The translations under genes and the position numbers were made by a program. Below, piece by piece: positions 37,017 to 45,128 of a stretch of 64,000 bases of DNA. The stretch comes from DUML01 sp050949905 (GTDB lineage: Bacteria > Bacillota > Desulfitobacteriia > Desulfitobacteriales > Syntrophobotulaceae). The notes under the pieces were generated by a model. It did no database searches. It was not told the DNA's origin and saw only the letters and a list, made by a program, of their open reading frames with translations. The DNA is taken from assembly GCA_050949905.1 (NCBI GenBank), contig JBMNGP010000003.1, positions 124,001 to 188,000 on the forward strand, written 5' to 3'. Position 1 is the first letter of the stretch; each line of letters starts with the position of its first letter.

Positions 37017-38885
37017 ATGGCAAGCAATCGTTCATTTAAAGATTATGTGGCAGAAAGATTCTATAATGAAATATTTGCCACTATACAAAGTTACACTGAG
37101 GATAACTACGATGACTTAGACTTAAGGTTATATAGAGTTCGAAACATAGGTGGCATAGAATTGTCAGATGTAGAAGTAAAGTTTGTGTCTGTTAATGATT
37201 TACCGGACATGAAAATAGAATTTGATGTTGCTGTTGAAGCTGAATTTGAAGTCCGTGAATCAAATCATAGTTATGATGAATCAGAAAATTGTCGGCAATG
37301 GTTTATGCTGGAATGCTCAGGAGATTTAGATTGCAATTTGGATGATTTTTCAATCTCTAGTATAACTGAGTATACTAGCAAAAATAAGCAGCCAAAACCT
37401 ATGTCGGACTCTCTTGTCCCTATTATTTATAAGGAACAACTAGAATCTGTTGCTACAGACTTCCTTAGAAGACATTACCCTGAAGTATTAAATACCCCTA
37501 TGGCAGTTGAGCCACAGGTTTTGACAGATAAAATGGGGCTTACAGTAGAAATGCGTGAGATTACAAAGGATTTCTCTGTTTTTGGGCAGATATACTTTCA
37601 CGACTGTGATGCAGAATTTTATGATGAAGACAGCGATGAAATGGTACAGACCCGTGTGAATGCTCGTACAATAATAGTGGACCCTAAAGCTTACTTCCTT
37701 CGCAACCTGGGATCAGTCAATAATACTATTGTGCATGAGTGTGTTCATTGGGACCAACATAGAAAAGCATTTGAATTGGAGCGGTTATATAATAGTAGTG
37801 CCACACGAATCAAGTGTCAGGTAGTTGGGGGTATAAAAGACAATACCAGAGATGCAACTGACTGGATGGAATGGCAGGCGAATGCCCTCGCCCCAAAGAT
37901 ACAAATGCCACTTGCTATGTTTAAAACCCAAGCGTTCAAATTTATTAAGCAATTCAGTTCAGAACTGGGAACATCTGAACTTATAGATGTAATGGAGCCA
38001 GTTATTGACGCCTTAGCAACGTTCTTCAGCGTATCTCGGACAGCGGCTAAAATCCGAATGATTGATGCTGGATATGAGGAAGCAATCGGAACCTTTACTT
38101 ACATAGATGGTCGCTACGTCAAGCCCCATAGATTTAAGAAGGGTGTGCTTGAAAGAAATCAGACCTTTTCTATAGGCGCAGAGGATGCTGCCATCCAAAG
38201 CATAACCAATCCAGAAATGGCCGCTCTAGTTAGAGACGGAAGTTATATATATGTAGATTCTCACTTTGTGCTAAACCATCCAAAATATTTAACACATGAT
38301 ATATTCGGACAAACGGTACTTACTGACCACGCACGAACCCATATGGAAGAGTGCTGCTTGGTTTTCGAGTTATCAGTCAAATCCGGGTGTAGGGAAAGAT
38401 ACTATACTGAATGTTTCCTCAACCGTGATAAGACATCAAATATAGATTTTGATATAAAGTATTGTAATGGTTTTGAGTATGCGGCTCCAGAGAAGAAAGC
38501 AAAGATATTAGCTGATACACTGGCTGAAGAAACGCGGATCTATAATGAACTGCCAAATAGTTATACAAGCTCTCTTAAAATAGTGCGTGAATGGAAAAAT
38601 GTAACTTATAAAGAATTAGCTGAACGAATACTAATTAACGAACGAACTATAAGACGAATCGTTAATGGTGAAGAGCCAGGTTCTATCAATTCCATAATCT
38701 TAATTTGCCTTGGACTTCATCTACCACCTAATATTAGTAGTCATATAATTCGCAATTCCCCCTTTTCGTTAAACTTCAATAACGATAGTCATATTTGGTA
38801 TAATTTTGCCCTGACTCACCTATATCCAAAATCGATGGATGAGATTAGAGCGTTTTTACAAGAACATGGTGCAGATCCATTATAA
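37017..38885 (+). CDS. ImmA/IrrE-type metallopeptidase with C-terminal HTH
   Basis: This 622-residue protein carries a zinc peptidase motif IVHECVHWDQH near residue 236, with a likely third ligand Glu in DWMEWQANALAP near 283. This is the ImmA/IrrE (M78) layout. A C-terminal helix-turn-helix (VTYKELAERILINERTIRRI) lies near 535-555, the reverse of the usual HTH-then-peptidase order. The first 200 residues (VRNIGGIELSDVEVKF) match nothing I know. GAGGTGAAATT precedes the ATG. It lies 24 bases after the McrC-like gene and is probably cotranscribed. It may regulate the restriction operon by proteolysis; this is an inference. Confidence 0.7.
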   Translation: MASNRSFKDYVAERFYNEIFATIQSYTEDNYDDLDLRLYRVRNIGGIELSDVEVKFVSVNDLPDMKIEFDVAVEAEFEVRESNHSYDESENCRQWFMLECSGDLDCNLDDFSISSITEYTSKNKQPKPMSDSLVPIIYKEQLESVATDFLRRHYPEVLNTPMAVEPQVLTDKMGLTVEMREITKDFSVFGQIYFHDCDAEFYDEDSDEMVQTRVNARTIIVDPKAYFLRNLGSVNNTIVHECVHWDQHRKAFELERLYNSSATRIKCQVVGGIKDNTRDATDWMEWQANALAPKIQMPLAMFKTQAFKFIKQFSSELGTSELIDVMEPVIDALATFFSVSRTAAKIRMIDAGYEEAIGTFTYIDGRYVKPHRFKKGVLERNQTFSIGAEDAAIQSITNPEMAALVRDGSYIYVDSHFVLNHPKYLTHDIFGQTVLTDHARTHMEECCLVFELSVKSGCRERYYTECFLNRDKTSNIDFDIKYCNGFEYAAPEKKAKILADTLAEETRIYNELPNSYTSSLKIVREWKNVTYKELAERILINERTIRRIVNGEEPGSINSIILICLGLHLPPNISSHIIRNSPFSLNFNNDSHIWYNFALTHLYPKSMDEIRAFLQEHGADPL

Positions 38886-38909
38886 AATTTCAAAATATTT
38901 TTGAAAAAG

Positions 38910-38932
38910 CGGACACGAGATGTCCGTTTTTT
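38910..38932 (+). terminator. Terminator after the R-M operon
   Basis: CGGACA (38910-38915) pairs with TGTCCG (38921-38926), followed by T residues. Confidence 0.75.
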
Positions 38933-38949
38933 TAGCTGTTAGGAACATG

Positions 38950-38994
38950 AGCCATACATAAATCCTCTTAAGGGTTTGTGTATGGCTTTTTTTA
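38950..38994 (+). terminator. Second strong terminator
   Basis: GCCATACATAAATCC pairs with GGGTTTGTGTATGGC across a short loop, followed by seven T residues. From 38995 to 39358 no gene is visible; an ACGAAGGA/TCCTTCGT hairpin lies at about 39104-39121. Confidence 0.8.
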
Positions 38995-39358
38995 TTGCTG
39001 TTTTTAGGTGTTTATATGAAAAAAGGCATCGTTTTGAGTATGAAATTACCGGGCATGAGGTGTCCGCCAAGGCTGTCCATTTCTACCTTACAATAATATT
39101 AGACGAAGGAAAGGTCCTTCGTAAGTAGCTAGATTAAGACCGTCCCTCGTCTACAAAAAAATATCGAATGCCTGATTTGCAATAAGGGCAGAGGATACAT
39201 ATTGTTTCGCTCCAATCCGTAAGGATTGTTGCGGTGCAATAGAAGTACCTTACCTTATTGCGCTCATTTTCAGGATAAAAAGGTCTGTGTACTTCTGGTA
39301 TAGGCCTATTTTTGTATCCTTTGCCGCCAATGCAATCCGGCGGAAAGGATGCAAAAAC

Positions 39359-39853
39359 ATGTCAAGAGCGTACAAAACTAGCCAAAAGAAGAGAACCAAC
39401 TACATTTATTACACAGCTGAAGGAACAAAGATTGTGATTACTCTAGGTGAGAATGGGGTCACCGAAGCGGACATCGAGCTTTTACACACTATGGATGATG
39501 ACGAAGTAGACGAGCAGCGCCGCTATGATTATCGAGTGACAACACATCTGGATGCTTATCATGACGGCGAAGAGGAAGCAGCCAATGACCGCAATAAGTA
39601 TCTTGCGGATGATACTGCGAATCCTGAACATCTAATAATACAAGCAGAAGATGAAGCCGAGCATCAAGATATGCTGGACAAGTTAACCAAGGCTATGGAG
39701 TGTCTTTTACCACAACAAAAAGAACTTTTCAAAAAAGTGTATCTTGAGAAACGATCCAACACTGATATTGCAGCAGAAGAAGGTGTGACAGAAGCTGCCA
39801 TTCGCGGTCGCCTTAAGAAGCTTCAAGAAAGACTTAGAAAAATTCTATCCTAA
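39359..39853 (+). CDS. Phage sigma-70-like regulator
   Basis: This 164-residue protein has an acidic first half (TLGENGVTEADIELLHTMDD) and a C-terminal helix-turn-helix (LPQQKELFKKVYLEKRSNTD, IAAEEGVTEAAIRGRLKKLQ) like region 4 of sigma-70 factors. Such proteins commonly head the replication block of Firmicutes prophages. The ATG at 39359 has GGAAAGGAT upstream; the frame runs 24 codons further left but crosses the ribosome site. It is the first clear gene of the prophage. Confidence 0.7.
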   Translation: MSRAYKTSQKKRTNYIYYTAEGTKIVITLGENGVTEADIELLHTMDDDEVDEQRRYDYRVTTHLDAYHDGEEEAANDRNKYLADDTANPEHLIIQAEDEAEHQDMLDKLTKAMECLLPQQKELFKKVYLEKRSNTDIAAEEGVTEAAIRGRLKKLQERLRKILS

Positions 39854-39855
39854 TT

Positions 39856-39960
39856 GGGTTCGTGAGAACCCTTTGTATATAAAAAATCTTTTCTGAAAAG
39901 GGGGTTCGAAAGAACTCTCTTTTTCGCTTATCGGTGAGGGGCAGATAAATCGCCCCCGGA
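39856..39960 (+). other. Leader with paired GGGTTC hairpins
   Basis: GGGTTC-GTGA-GAACCC (39856-39871) and GGGTTC-GAAA-GAACTC (39902-39917) are short hairpins. The second begins a block (GGGGGTTCGA, TCTCTTTTT, GCTTAT, GAGGG) repeated at 45045-45090 upstream of the Rha gene. Confidence 0.5.
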
Positions 39961-39973
39961 AAGGAGATGGAAT

Positions 39974-40183
39974 ATGAGCCTAAAACATAAAGTCACAATC
40001 AATGTGGCAAAGCCCGGTGGCGAAAAGAGCCCAGTAATTCAAAGCAGTCGAAAGACTATCCGAACTAGAATGCTTGATTTCCTATTTGGAAAGAAAGCCA
40101 GTTTGCTAGTAATTACTCCAGGCGACTCAGTTGAGACGGTAGAAATTAAGGAAATAAAGGAAGGAGGTGTAGGACATGAGTAA
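39974..40183 (+). CDS. Hypothetical phage protein (69 aa)
   Basis: The small basic protein MSLKHKVTINVAKPGGEKSP is followed by RKTIRTRMLDFLFGKKASLL and an acidic tail (VETVEIKEIKEGG). AAAGGAGATGG lies upstream of the ATG. Its end overlaps the next gene by 8 bases. Similar small proteins precede DUF2800 genes in Firmicutes prophages. No function can be assigned. Confidence 0.65.
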   Translation: MSLKHKVTINVAKPGGEKSPVIQSSRKTIRTRMLDFLFGKKASLLVITPGDSVETVEIKEIKEGGVGHE

Positions 40184-40493
40184 GATTAAGCTCCTTCTTG
40201 ATGTAGTGTCAGATCTTCGAGCACTGGCAGATAGTGTTCAGGCTGTAGCTGATGCCCTTGGAAGTAATGAGCCTCATGAGATTACAAAGCCAGAGCAACC
40301 AAAGCCTGAAAAACAATCTGAAGAAAAGCAGCTCACCTTAGAAGAAGTAAGGGCGGTGCTCGCAGAGAAAAGTCATGATGGATTTACTGCTGAAGTTAGG
40401 GGCCTTCTAGGAAAGTATGGTGCATCAAAACTTAGTCAGATTGATCCAAGTAAGTATGCCGCACTTCTTGTTGATGCGGAGGGGTTGAAATGA
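40176..40493 (+). CDS. Hypothetical phage replication-block protein (105 aa)
   Basis: This 105-residue protein has a helical N-terminus (KLLLDVVSDLRALADSVQAV), a charged Pro/Glu/Lys linker (about 36-52), and a C-terminal motif EEVRAVLAEKSHDGFTAEVR plus LLGKYGASKLSQIDPSKY. This matches small proteins found just before DUF2800 genes in phages; their role is unknown. AAGGAGGTG precedes the ATG. It overlaps the next gene by 4 bases. Confidence 0.7.
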   Translation: MSKIKLLLDVVSDLRALADSVQAVADALGSNEPHEITKPEQPKPEKQSEEKQLTLEEVRAVLAEKSHDGFTAEVRGLLGKYGASKLSQIDPSKYAALLVDAEGLK

Positions 40494-41617
40494 GTAAACA
40501 TGCAATTCTCTCCGCATCTGGAGCTCATCGCTGGATGAACTGTACACCATCGGCAAGGTTAGAGCTGGAGTTTGATGACAACAGTGGTGAGGCTGCAGCT
40601 GAAGGTACAGCAGCTCATGCATTAAGTGAACACAAACTCCGAAAGGCACTTAAGATGAGATCAAAAAAGCCGGTCTCTCCATACGACTCAGATGAGATGG
40701 ACAATTATACCGATGGTTACGTGGAGTTTGTACTTGAAGTGATTGAGCAAGCTAAGCAAATTTGTAGTGATCCCCTAATCTTGATAGAACAGCGGCTTGA
40801 CTTTTCAAAGTATGTACCTGAGGGATTTGGAACCGGGGATTGTTTAATTATAGCTGATGGAACTCTTCACATTATTGATTTTAAGTATGGTCAGGGTGTC
40901 TTAGTCAGCGCAGAAGACAATCCTCAAATGAAACTTTATGCCCTTGGTGCACTGGATCTATTTGATGGCATTTATGATATCGAGATGGTTTCAATGACAA
41001 TTTATCAACCCCGTCGAGAAAATGTCAGTACATCCACAGTCTCAAAAGAAAACTTGTATCAGTGGGCTGAAGAAGTTTTAAAACCTAAAGCTGAATTAGC
41101 CTTCAATGGTGACGGCAACTACTGTCCCGGTGAATGGTGTCAATTTTGCAGAGCAGCTGTGAAATGTAGAGCAAGAGCAGAAGCAAAAATGAAACTGGCT
41201 ACGTTTGAGTTTGCTCTACCACCACTTTTATCTGATGAAGAGATTGCTGACATTTTATCTTCTATCGGTGATCTCACTAACTGGGCAAATGAGATTATAG
41301 CCTATGCGACGGATGCAGCAGTTAATCATGGAAAGAAGTGGCCAGGGTTTAAAGTAGTCGAAGGTCGCTCCAACCGTAAATATAACGATGAAGAAGCAGT
41401 CGCAGAAGCAGCAAAGAATGCAGGATACCGAGATATATACAAGCAAAGTCTCATTACCATTACCGAAATGGAAAAATTGATGGGCAAGTCAAAATTTAAT
41501 GAAATCCTTGGTGAGCTAGTTATGAAGCCACCAGGCAAACCGACGCTAGTTCCAGTTTCAGATAAGCGTCCTGAAATGAACACATCATCAGCAAAAAATG
41601 ATTTTATGGAGGTATAA
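40490..41617 (+). CDS. DUF2800 family RecB/Cas4-like nuclease
   Basis: The 375-residue protein shows the PD-(D/E)XK order: GTGDCLIIADGTLHIIDFKYG (Asp, then Asp-x-Lys), followed by a Gln in NPQMKLYALGA. A cluster of four Cys lies near residue 207 (CPGEWCQFCRAAVKC), as in RecB/Cas4-type nucleases that hold an iron-sulfur cluster. The opening SASGAHRWMNCTPSARLE is the DUF2800 hallmark. It probably acts in phage recombination or replication with the DUF2815 protein next door, which begins 6 bases later. Confidence 0.85.
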   Translation: MSKHAILSASGAHRWMNCTPSARLELEFDDNSGEAAAEGTAAHALSEHKLRKALKMRSKKPVSPYDSDEMDNYTDGYVEFVLEVIEQAKQICSDPLILIEQRLDFSKYVPEGFGTGDCLIIADGTLHIIDFKYGQGVLVSAEDNPQMKLYALGALDLFDGIYDIEMVSMTIYQPRRENVSTSTVSKENLYQWAEEVLKPKAELAFNGDGNYCPGEWCQFCRAAVKCRARAEAKMKLATFEFALPPLLSDEEIADILSSIGDLTNWANEIIAYATDAAVNHGKKWPGFKVVEGRSNRKYNDEEAVAEAAKNAGYRDIYKQSLITITEMEKLMGKSKFNEILGELVMKPPGKPTLVPVSDKRPEMNTSSAKNDFMEV

Positions 41618-41622
41618 AAATT

Positions 41623-42183
41623 ATGTCAAAAACAGCAAAAAGAACAAATCCAACAAAAGTAGTTACAGGAGTTGTCAGACTTTCTTATGCTAATGTGTGG
41701 GAACCTAAATCAATCAATGGCGGTGCTGAAAAATACAGTGTGAGCCTGATTATTCCTAAGAGTGATACTAAAACCTTAAGTGCTATCAATGAAGCGGTGA
41801 ATGCTGCAATAGAAGAAGGTAAAGGTAAATTCGGTGGTAAGATTCCAAATAAAGCGGCGTTAAAGCTTCCTCTACGTGACGGAGATATTGATCGTCCAGA
41901 TGATGAAGCTTATGCAAATAGCTATTTTATCAATGCCAATAGCAATACCCCTCCACAAATTGTAGATAGAAACGTCAATCCAATCATTGATCGTTCTGAA
42001 GTATACTCTGGTGTCTATGCAAGAGTGAGTATCAACTTCTACGCCTTTAACTCCAATGGAAACAAAGGTATAGCCTGTGGACTTGGAAATATTCAAAAAA
42101 TCCGTGATGGTGAACCTTTGGGTGGCAGAACTAATGCAGCTGATGATTTTGCCACTGATGTGGATGATGACTTTTTATCATGA
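41623..42183 (+). CDS. DUF2815 family single-strand DNA-binding-like protein
   Basis: The 186-residue protein contains VRLSYANVWEPKSINGGAEK, YSVSLIIPKSD and the central NSNTPPQIVDRNVNPI segment of the DUF2815 family. It ends in an acidic tail (DDFATDVDDDFLS) like many single-strand-binding proteins. It always sits between DUF2800 and the DNA polymerase in these phages. The ssDNA-binding role is inferred from fold predictions and context for the family. It overlaps the polymerase start by 4 bases. Confidence 0.85.
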   Translation: MSKTAKRTNPTKVVTGVVRLSYANVWEPKSINGGAEKYSVSLIIPKSDTKTLSAINEAVNAAIEEGKGKFGGKIPNKAALKLPLRDGDIDRPDDEAYANSYFINANSNTPPQIVDRNVNPIIDRSEVYSGVYARVSINFYAFNSNGNKGIACGLGNIQKIRDGEPLGGRTNAADDFATDVDDDFLS

Positions 42184-45041
42184 GAACCCTCAGTATAGAT
42201 ATAGAAACATATAGCAGCGTAGACCTCGCCAAAAGCGGGGTCTATCGTTACGCTGAAGCACCGGATTTTGAGATTTTACTTTTCGGTTACAGTGTGGATG
42301 CTGGGCCGGTTCAAGTAGTAGATTTCGCTTGTGGCGAAAAAATACCTAAAGAAATACAGCAAGCGATTCTAGATAATAATGTTACCAAATGGGCGTTTAA
42401 TGCGCAGTTTGAGCGGATTTGCTTATCGAAGTACTTTGGTATACACCTTGCACCTGATTCTTGGCGGTGCACAATGGTTTGGTCTGCGTACCTTGGGCTT
42501 CCTTTATCTTTGGAAGGAGCAGCAATCGTAACAGGAGCAGACAAGAAAAAGCTAACAGAAGGTAAAGAGCTCATTCGATATTTTTCAGTTCCATGTAAAC
42601 CAACAGTAACTAATGGTGGTCGTACACGAAATCTACCTGAACATGCTCCAGAGAAGTGGAATAGCTTCAAAGCATATAATCTACGAGACGTTGAAGTTGA
42701 ACTTTCTATACAGGAAAAGCTTCAAAAATTTCCTATGCCTGAAGAGGAATGGAATAACTATATTCTAGATCAGCAAATCAATGATCGAGGTATTCAGTTG
42801 GATTTGGAATTGGTAAAAAAAGCGATTCAATGTGATGAAAAAGTAAGAGAAGAGCTAACAAGCAGACTAAAAGAACTAACTGATCTTGATAATCCTAATT
42901 CAGTTGTTCAAATGAAATCCTGGCTATCAGAAAATGGTCTGGAAACAGATAGTCTTGATAAGGCATCAGTTAAGGCGCTATTAAAGGAAACTCCAGATCA
43001 CCTGAGTGAAGTGCTGGAACTGAGGCAACTGCTAGCAAAGTCCAGTGTAAAGAAATACACCGCTATGGAAAATGCTGTATGCACTGACGGAAGAGCTCGG
43101 GGACTACTACAATTCTACGGTGCTAATCGAACCGGTAGATTTGCAGGAAGGCTTATACAAGTTCAAAATCTCCCTCAGAACCATTTGTCGGATCTGGAAC
43201 AGGCACGTCGCTTGGTTAGAGGTGGCCATTTTGATGCCTTGGAAATATTGTATGACTCTATTCCGGGAGTTTTGTCTGAATTAATTCGAACCGCTTTTGT
43301 GCCAAAGAAAGGATATAAGTTTATCGTTGCTGACTTTAGTGCAATAGAGGCTAGAGTTATTGCTTGGATTGCAGGCGAGACATGGAGAAATGAAGTGTTT
43401 GCAAATGGCGGAGACATTTATTGTGCTTCAGCATCGCAAATGTTTAATGTTCCTGTTGAGAAGAATGGCGTTAACGGACATTTAAGGCAGAAAGGTAAGC
43501 AGGCAGAACTGGCTTGTATAGCACATAATAGTCTTGTGTTAACGGATAAAGGACTTGTTCCAATTCAAGATATTACAACAAAACATAAATTGTGGGATGG
43601 TGAAGATTGGGTAAAACATGATGGTGTCATTTCAAAAGGTGAAAAGGAGGTTATAACTTATGGAGGACTTACAGCTACAAAAGACCATCTTGTATGGGTC
43701 AAAGGGAAATCGAGGCCAATACAATTTGGAGAAGCTGCCACCTGCAAAGCACATCTCATACAAACCGGAAATGGTAGGAGAGCAATACGGCTGGGTGAAA
43801 ATAATAAGTGCACAGAAAAGATGGAATGCAAAGATGAATCATTGCTATGTCCTAACACAATGCACAGGTTGTCACAGTATACAGTGGCAAAATTTAAACA
43901 GCTTAAAATCTGGAAAATCAAAAGGCTGCCAGAGATGCTCTCAACAAAGGAAGATACCTTTGTGGCTACAGAAAAGACTTGCTGCCGCAAAGCAGCGTTG
44001 CGAGAATCCAAAGGCAAGGAATTACCATTTATATGGGGGAAGGGGTATAAAATTCAATTTTCCCTCAGTTCTCAGTGCGGGGATATGGATATTGAAAAAT
44101 GTAGAAAATGTACGCCAAGATTTAGAGATGGACAGGATAGACAACGACGGAAATTACGAAAAGGGCAATATTCGTTTTGTTCCAAGAAGTATAAATCAAG
44201 CCAACAGAAGAATATCAGTAATCCCAGATTTCAAACAAGAAAATTGGCCCTATGCAAGAAGTGTTGTTACAAGGATGATATCCAATGGCATGACAAGAGA
44301 AGAAATTATAGCATCAGCAGAAATGGCAGTTATAGAACAGAGAAAGAACTGGAGATTAATCCAAGCAAGGTTAGAGTTTATGACATATTAAATGCAGGTA
44401 AGAATCATAGATTTACTGTTTCAAATGTGTTAGTTCATAACTGTGGCTATGGAGGGTCAGTAGGTGCATTAAAAGCAATGGGTGCACTTGACATGGGTCT
44501 TACCGAAGAAGAATTAAAACCGCTAGTCTATGCTTGGAGGAATGCAAATCATAATATTGTTAGACTTTGGTGGGATGTTGATCGTGCTGTCAAAGAAGCT
44601 GTAACAGAAAGGTGTAGAACCGAAACCCACCGTATCCGTTTTGAGTATCGTAGCGGGATGCTTTTAATATGGCTTCCTTCTGGCAGACAACTTACTTATG
44701 TCAAGCCAAGAATAGGTATTAACAGCTTTGGCAGTGAAGCAGTGACTTATGAGGGTGTTGGCGGCACAAAGAAATGGGAGCGTATTGAAAGTTATGGCCC
44801 TAAGTTTGTAGAGAATATCGTCCAGGCTATTTCGAGAGATATTCTTTGCTATGCCATGAGAAGATTGAATGAAAATGGTTTTGATATTGTAATGCATGTC
44901 CATGATGAGGTAGTTTTGGAGGTTCCAATAGAAACATCCGTTCCAGATATTTGTGCTCTTATGGGACAAACACCGCCTTGGGCTCAGGGACTTTTGCTTC
45001 GTGCAGATGGGTTTGAATGTAATTTTTATAAAAAAGATTAA
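42180..45041 (+). CDS. Phage family A DNA polymerase interrupted by an intein
   Basis: This 953-residue precursor starts with a DnaQ-type 3'-5' exonuclease (SIDIETYSSVDLA near 4; the usual Asp and Glu). It continues as a family A polymerase: motif A VADFSAIEARVIAW near 385, motif B (O-helix) split by the intein after KGKQAELA (438-445) and resuming CGYGGSVGALKA (755-766), motif C MHVHDEVVLEV near 905. After removal of the 309-residue intein the enzyme would be 644 residues, a usual size for phage polymerases of this group. It presumably replicates phage DNA with the primase-helicase downstream. Splicing is required, because the intein lies in the nucleotide-binding helix. Confidence 0.92.
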   Translation: MRTLSIDIETYSSVDLAKSGVYRYAEAPDFEILLFGYSVDAGPVQVVDFACGEKIPKEIQQAILDNNVTKWAFNAQFERICLSKYFGIHLAPDSWRCTMVWSAYLGLPLSLEGAAIVTGADKKKLTEGKELIRYFSVPCKPTVTNGGRTRNLPEHAPEKWNSFKAYNLRDVEVELSIQEKLQKFPMPEEEWNNYILDQQINDRGIQLDLELVKKAIQCDEKVREELTSRLKELTDLDNPNSVVQMKSWLSENGLETDSLDKASVKALLKETPDHLSEVLELRQLLAKSSVKKYTAMENAVCTDGRARGLLQFYGANRTGRFAGRLIQVQNLPQNHLSDLEQARRLVRGGHFDALEILYDSIPGVLSELIRTAFVPKKGYKFIVADFSAIEARVIAWIAGETWRNEVFANGGDIYCASASQMFNVPVEKNGVNGHLRQKGKQAELACIAHNSLVLTDKGLVPIQDITTKHKLWDGEDWVKHDGVISKGEKEVITYGGLTATKDHLVWVKGKSRPIQFGEAATCKAHLIQTGNGRRAIRLGENNKCTEKMECKDESLLCPNTMHRLSQYTVAKFKQLKIWKIKRLPEMLSTKEDTFVATEKTCCRKAALRESKGKELPFIWGKGYKIQFSLSSQCGDMDIEKCRKCTPRFRDGQDRQRRKLRKGQYSFCSKKYKSSQQKNISNPRFQTRKLALCKKCCYKDDIQWHDKRRNYSISRNGSYRTEKELEINPSKVRVYDILNAGKNHRFTVSNVLVHNCGYGGSVGALKAMGALDMGLTEEELKPLVYAWRNANHNIVRLWWDVDRAVKEAVTERCRTETHRIRFEYRSGMLLIWLPSGRQLTYVKPRIGINSFGSEAVTYEGVGGTKKWERIESYGPKFVENIVQAISRDILCYAMRRLNENGFDIVMHVHDEVVLEVPIETSVPDICALMGQTPPWAQGLLLRADGFECNFYKKD
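43515..44441 (+). other. Intein in the polymerase O-helix
   Basis: Residues 446-754 of the precursor form an intein. Block A is CIAHNSLVLTDKGLVPIQDI (Cys1). Block B is GGLTATKDHLVWV with the T-x-x-H set (Thr500, His503). Block F is VRVYDILNAGKNHRF (Asp735). Block G is VLVHN followed by Cys755. There is no in-frame endonuclease domain. The 200-odd residues between blocks B and F in this frame are Lys/Arg/Ser/Gln-rich and look like non-protein sequence. The same DNA encodes an HNH enzyme in the +1 frame (43660-44391). All residues needed for class 1 splicing are present. Confidence 0.92.
43660..44391 (+). CDS. HNH-type homing endonuclease overprinted on the intein in the +1 frame
   Basis: This 243-residue frame lies wholly inside the intein coding region, shifted by one base. 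A four-Cys zinc motif (Cys68, Cys71, Cys90, Cys93) precedes the phage HNH/AP2-type homing signature: AAKQRCENPKARNYHLYGGR at 109-128, then LEMDRIDNDGNYEKGNIRF at 155-173 and an Asn in QANRR. AAGGAGG (43644-43650) lies 9 bases before its ATG, an ideal spacing. The ATG falls in block B and the stop in block F, so the gene fills the gap between splicing blocks. The product would cut intein-less polymerase genes and promote intein homing. Cleavage is inferred from family. Confidence 0.85.
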   Translation: MEDLQLQKTILYGSKGNRGQYNLEKLPPAKHISYKPEMVGEQYGWVKIISAQKRWNAKMNHCYVLTQCTGCHSIQWQNLNSLKSGKSKGCQRCSQQRKIPLWLQKRLAAAKQRCENPKARNYHLYGGRGIKFNFPSVLSAGIWILKNVENVRQDLEMDRIDNDGNYEKGNIRFVPRSINQANRRISVIPDFKQENWPYARSVVTRMISNGMTREEIIASAEMAVIEQRKNWRLIQARLEFMTY

Positions 45042-45044
45042 GTT

Positions 45045-45120
45045 GAGGGGGTTCGATGCCTTCTCTTTTTTTGCTTATAGCTGAGGGCATGTTTTATTGC
45101 TCTACAACTATAAGCAGGAG
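45045..45120 (+). other. Leader repeat upstream of the Rha gene
   Basis: GGGGGTTCGA, TTCTCTTTTTTT, GCTTATAG and GAGGGCA recur here in the same order as at 39899-39943. It ends with AGGAGGTTCTC, the ribosome site of the gene at 45129. Confidence 0.5.
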
Positions 45121-45128
45121 GTTCTCTT

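Noticed and set aside
43658..44017. Open frame on the minus strand across the intein
   Set aside because: No ribosome site and no recognisable protein pattern; it mirrors the two plus-strand frames that are both under constraint.
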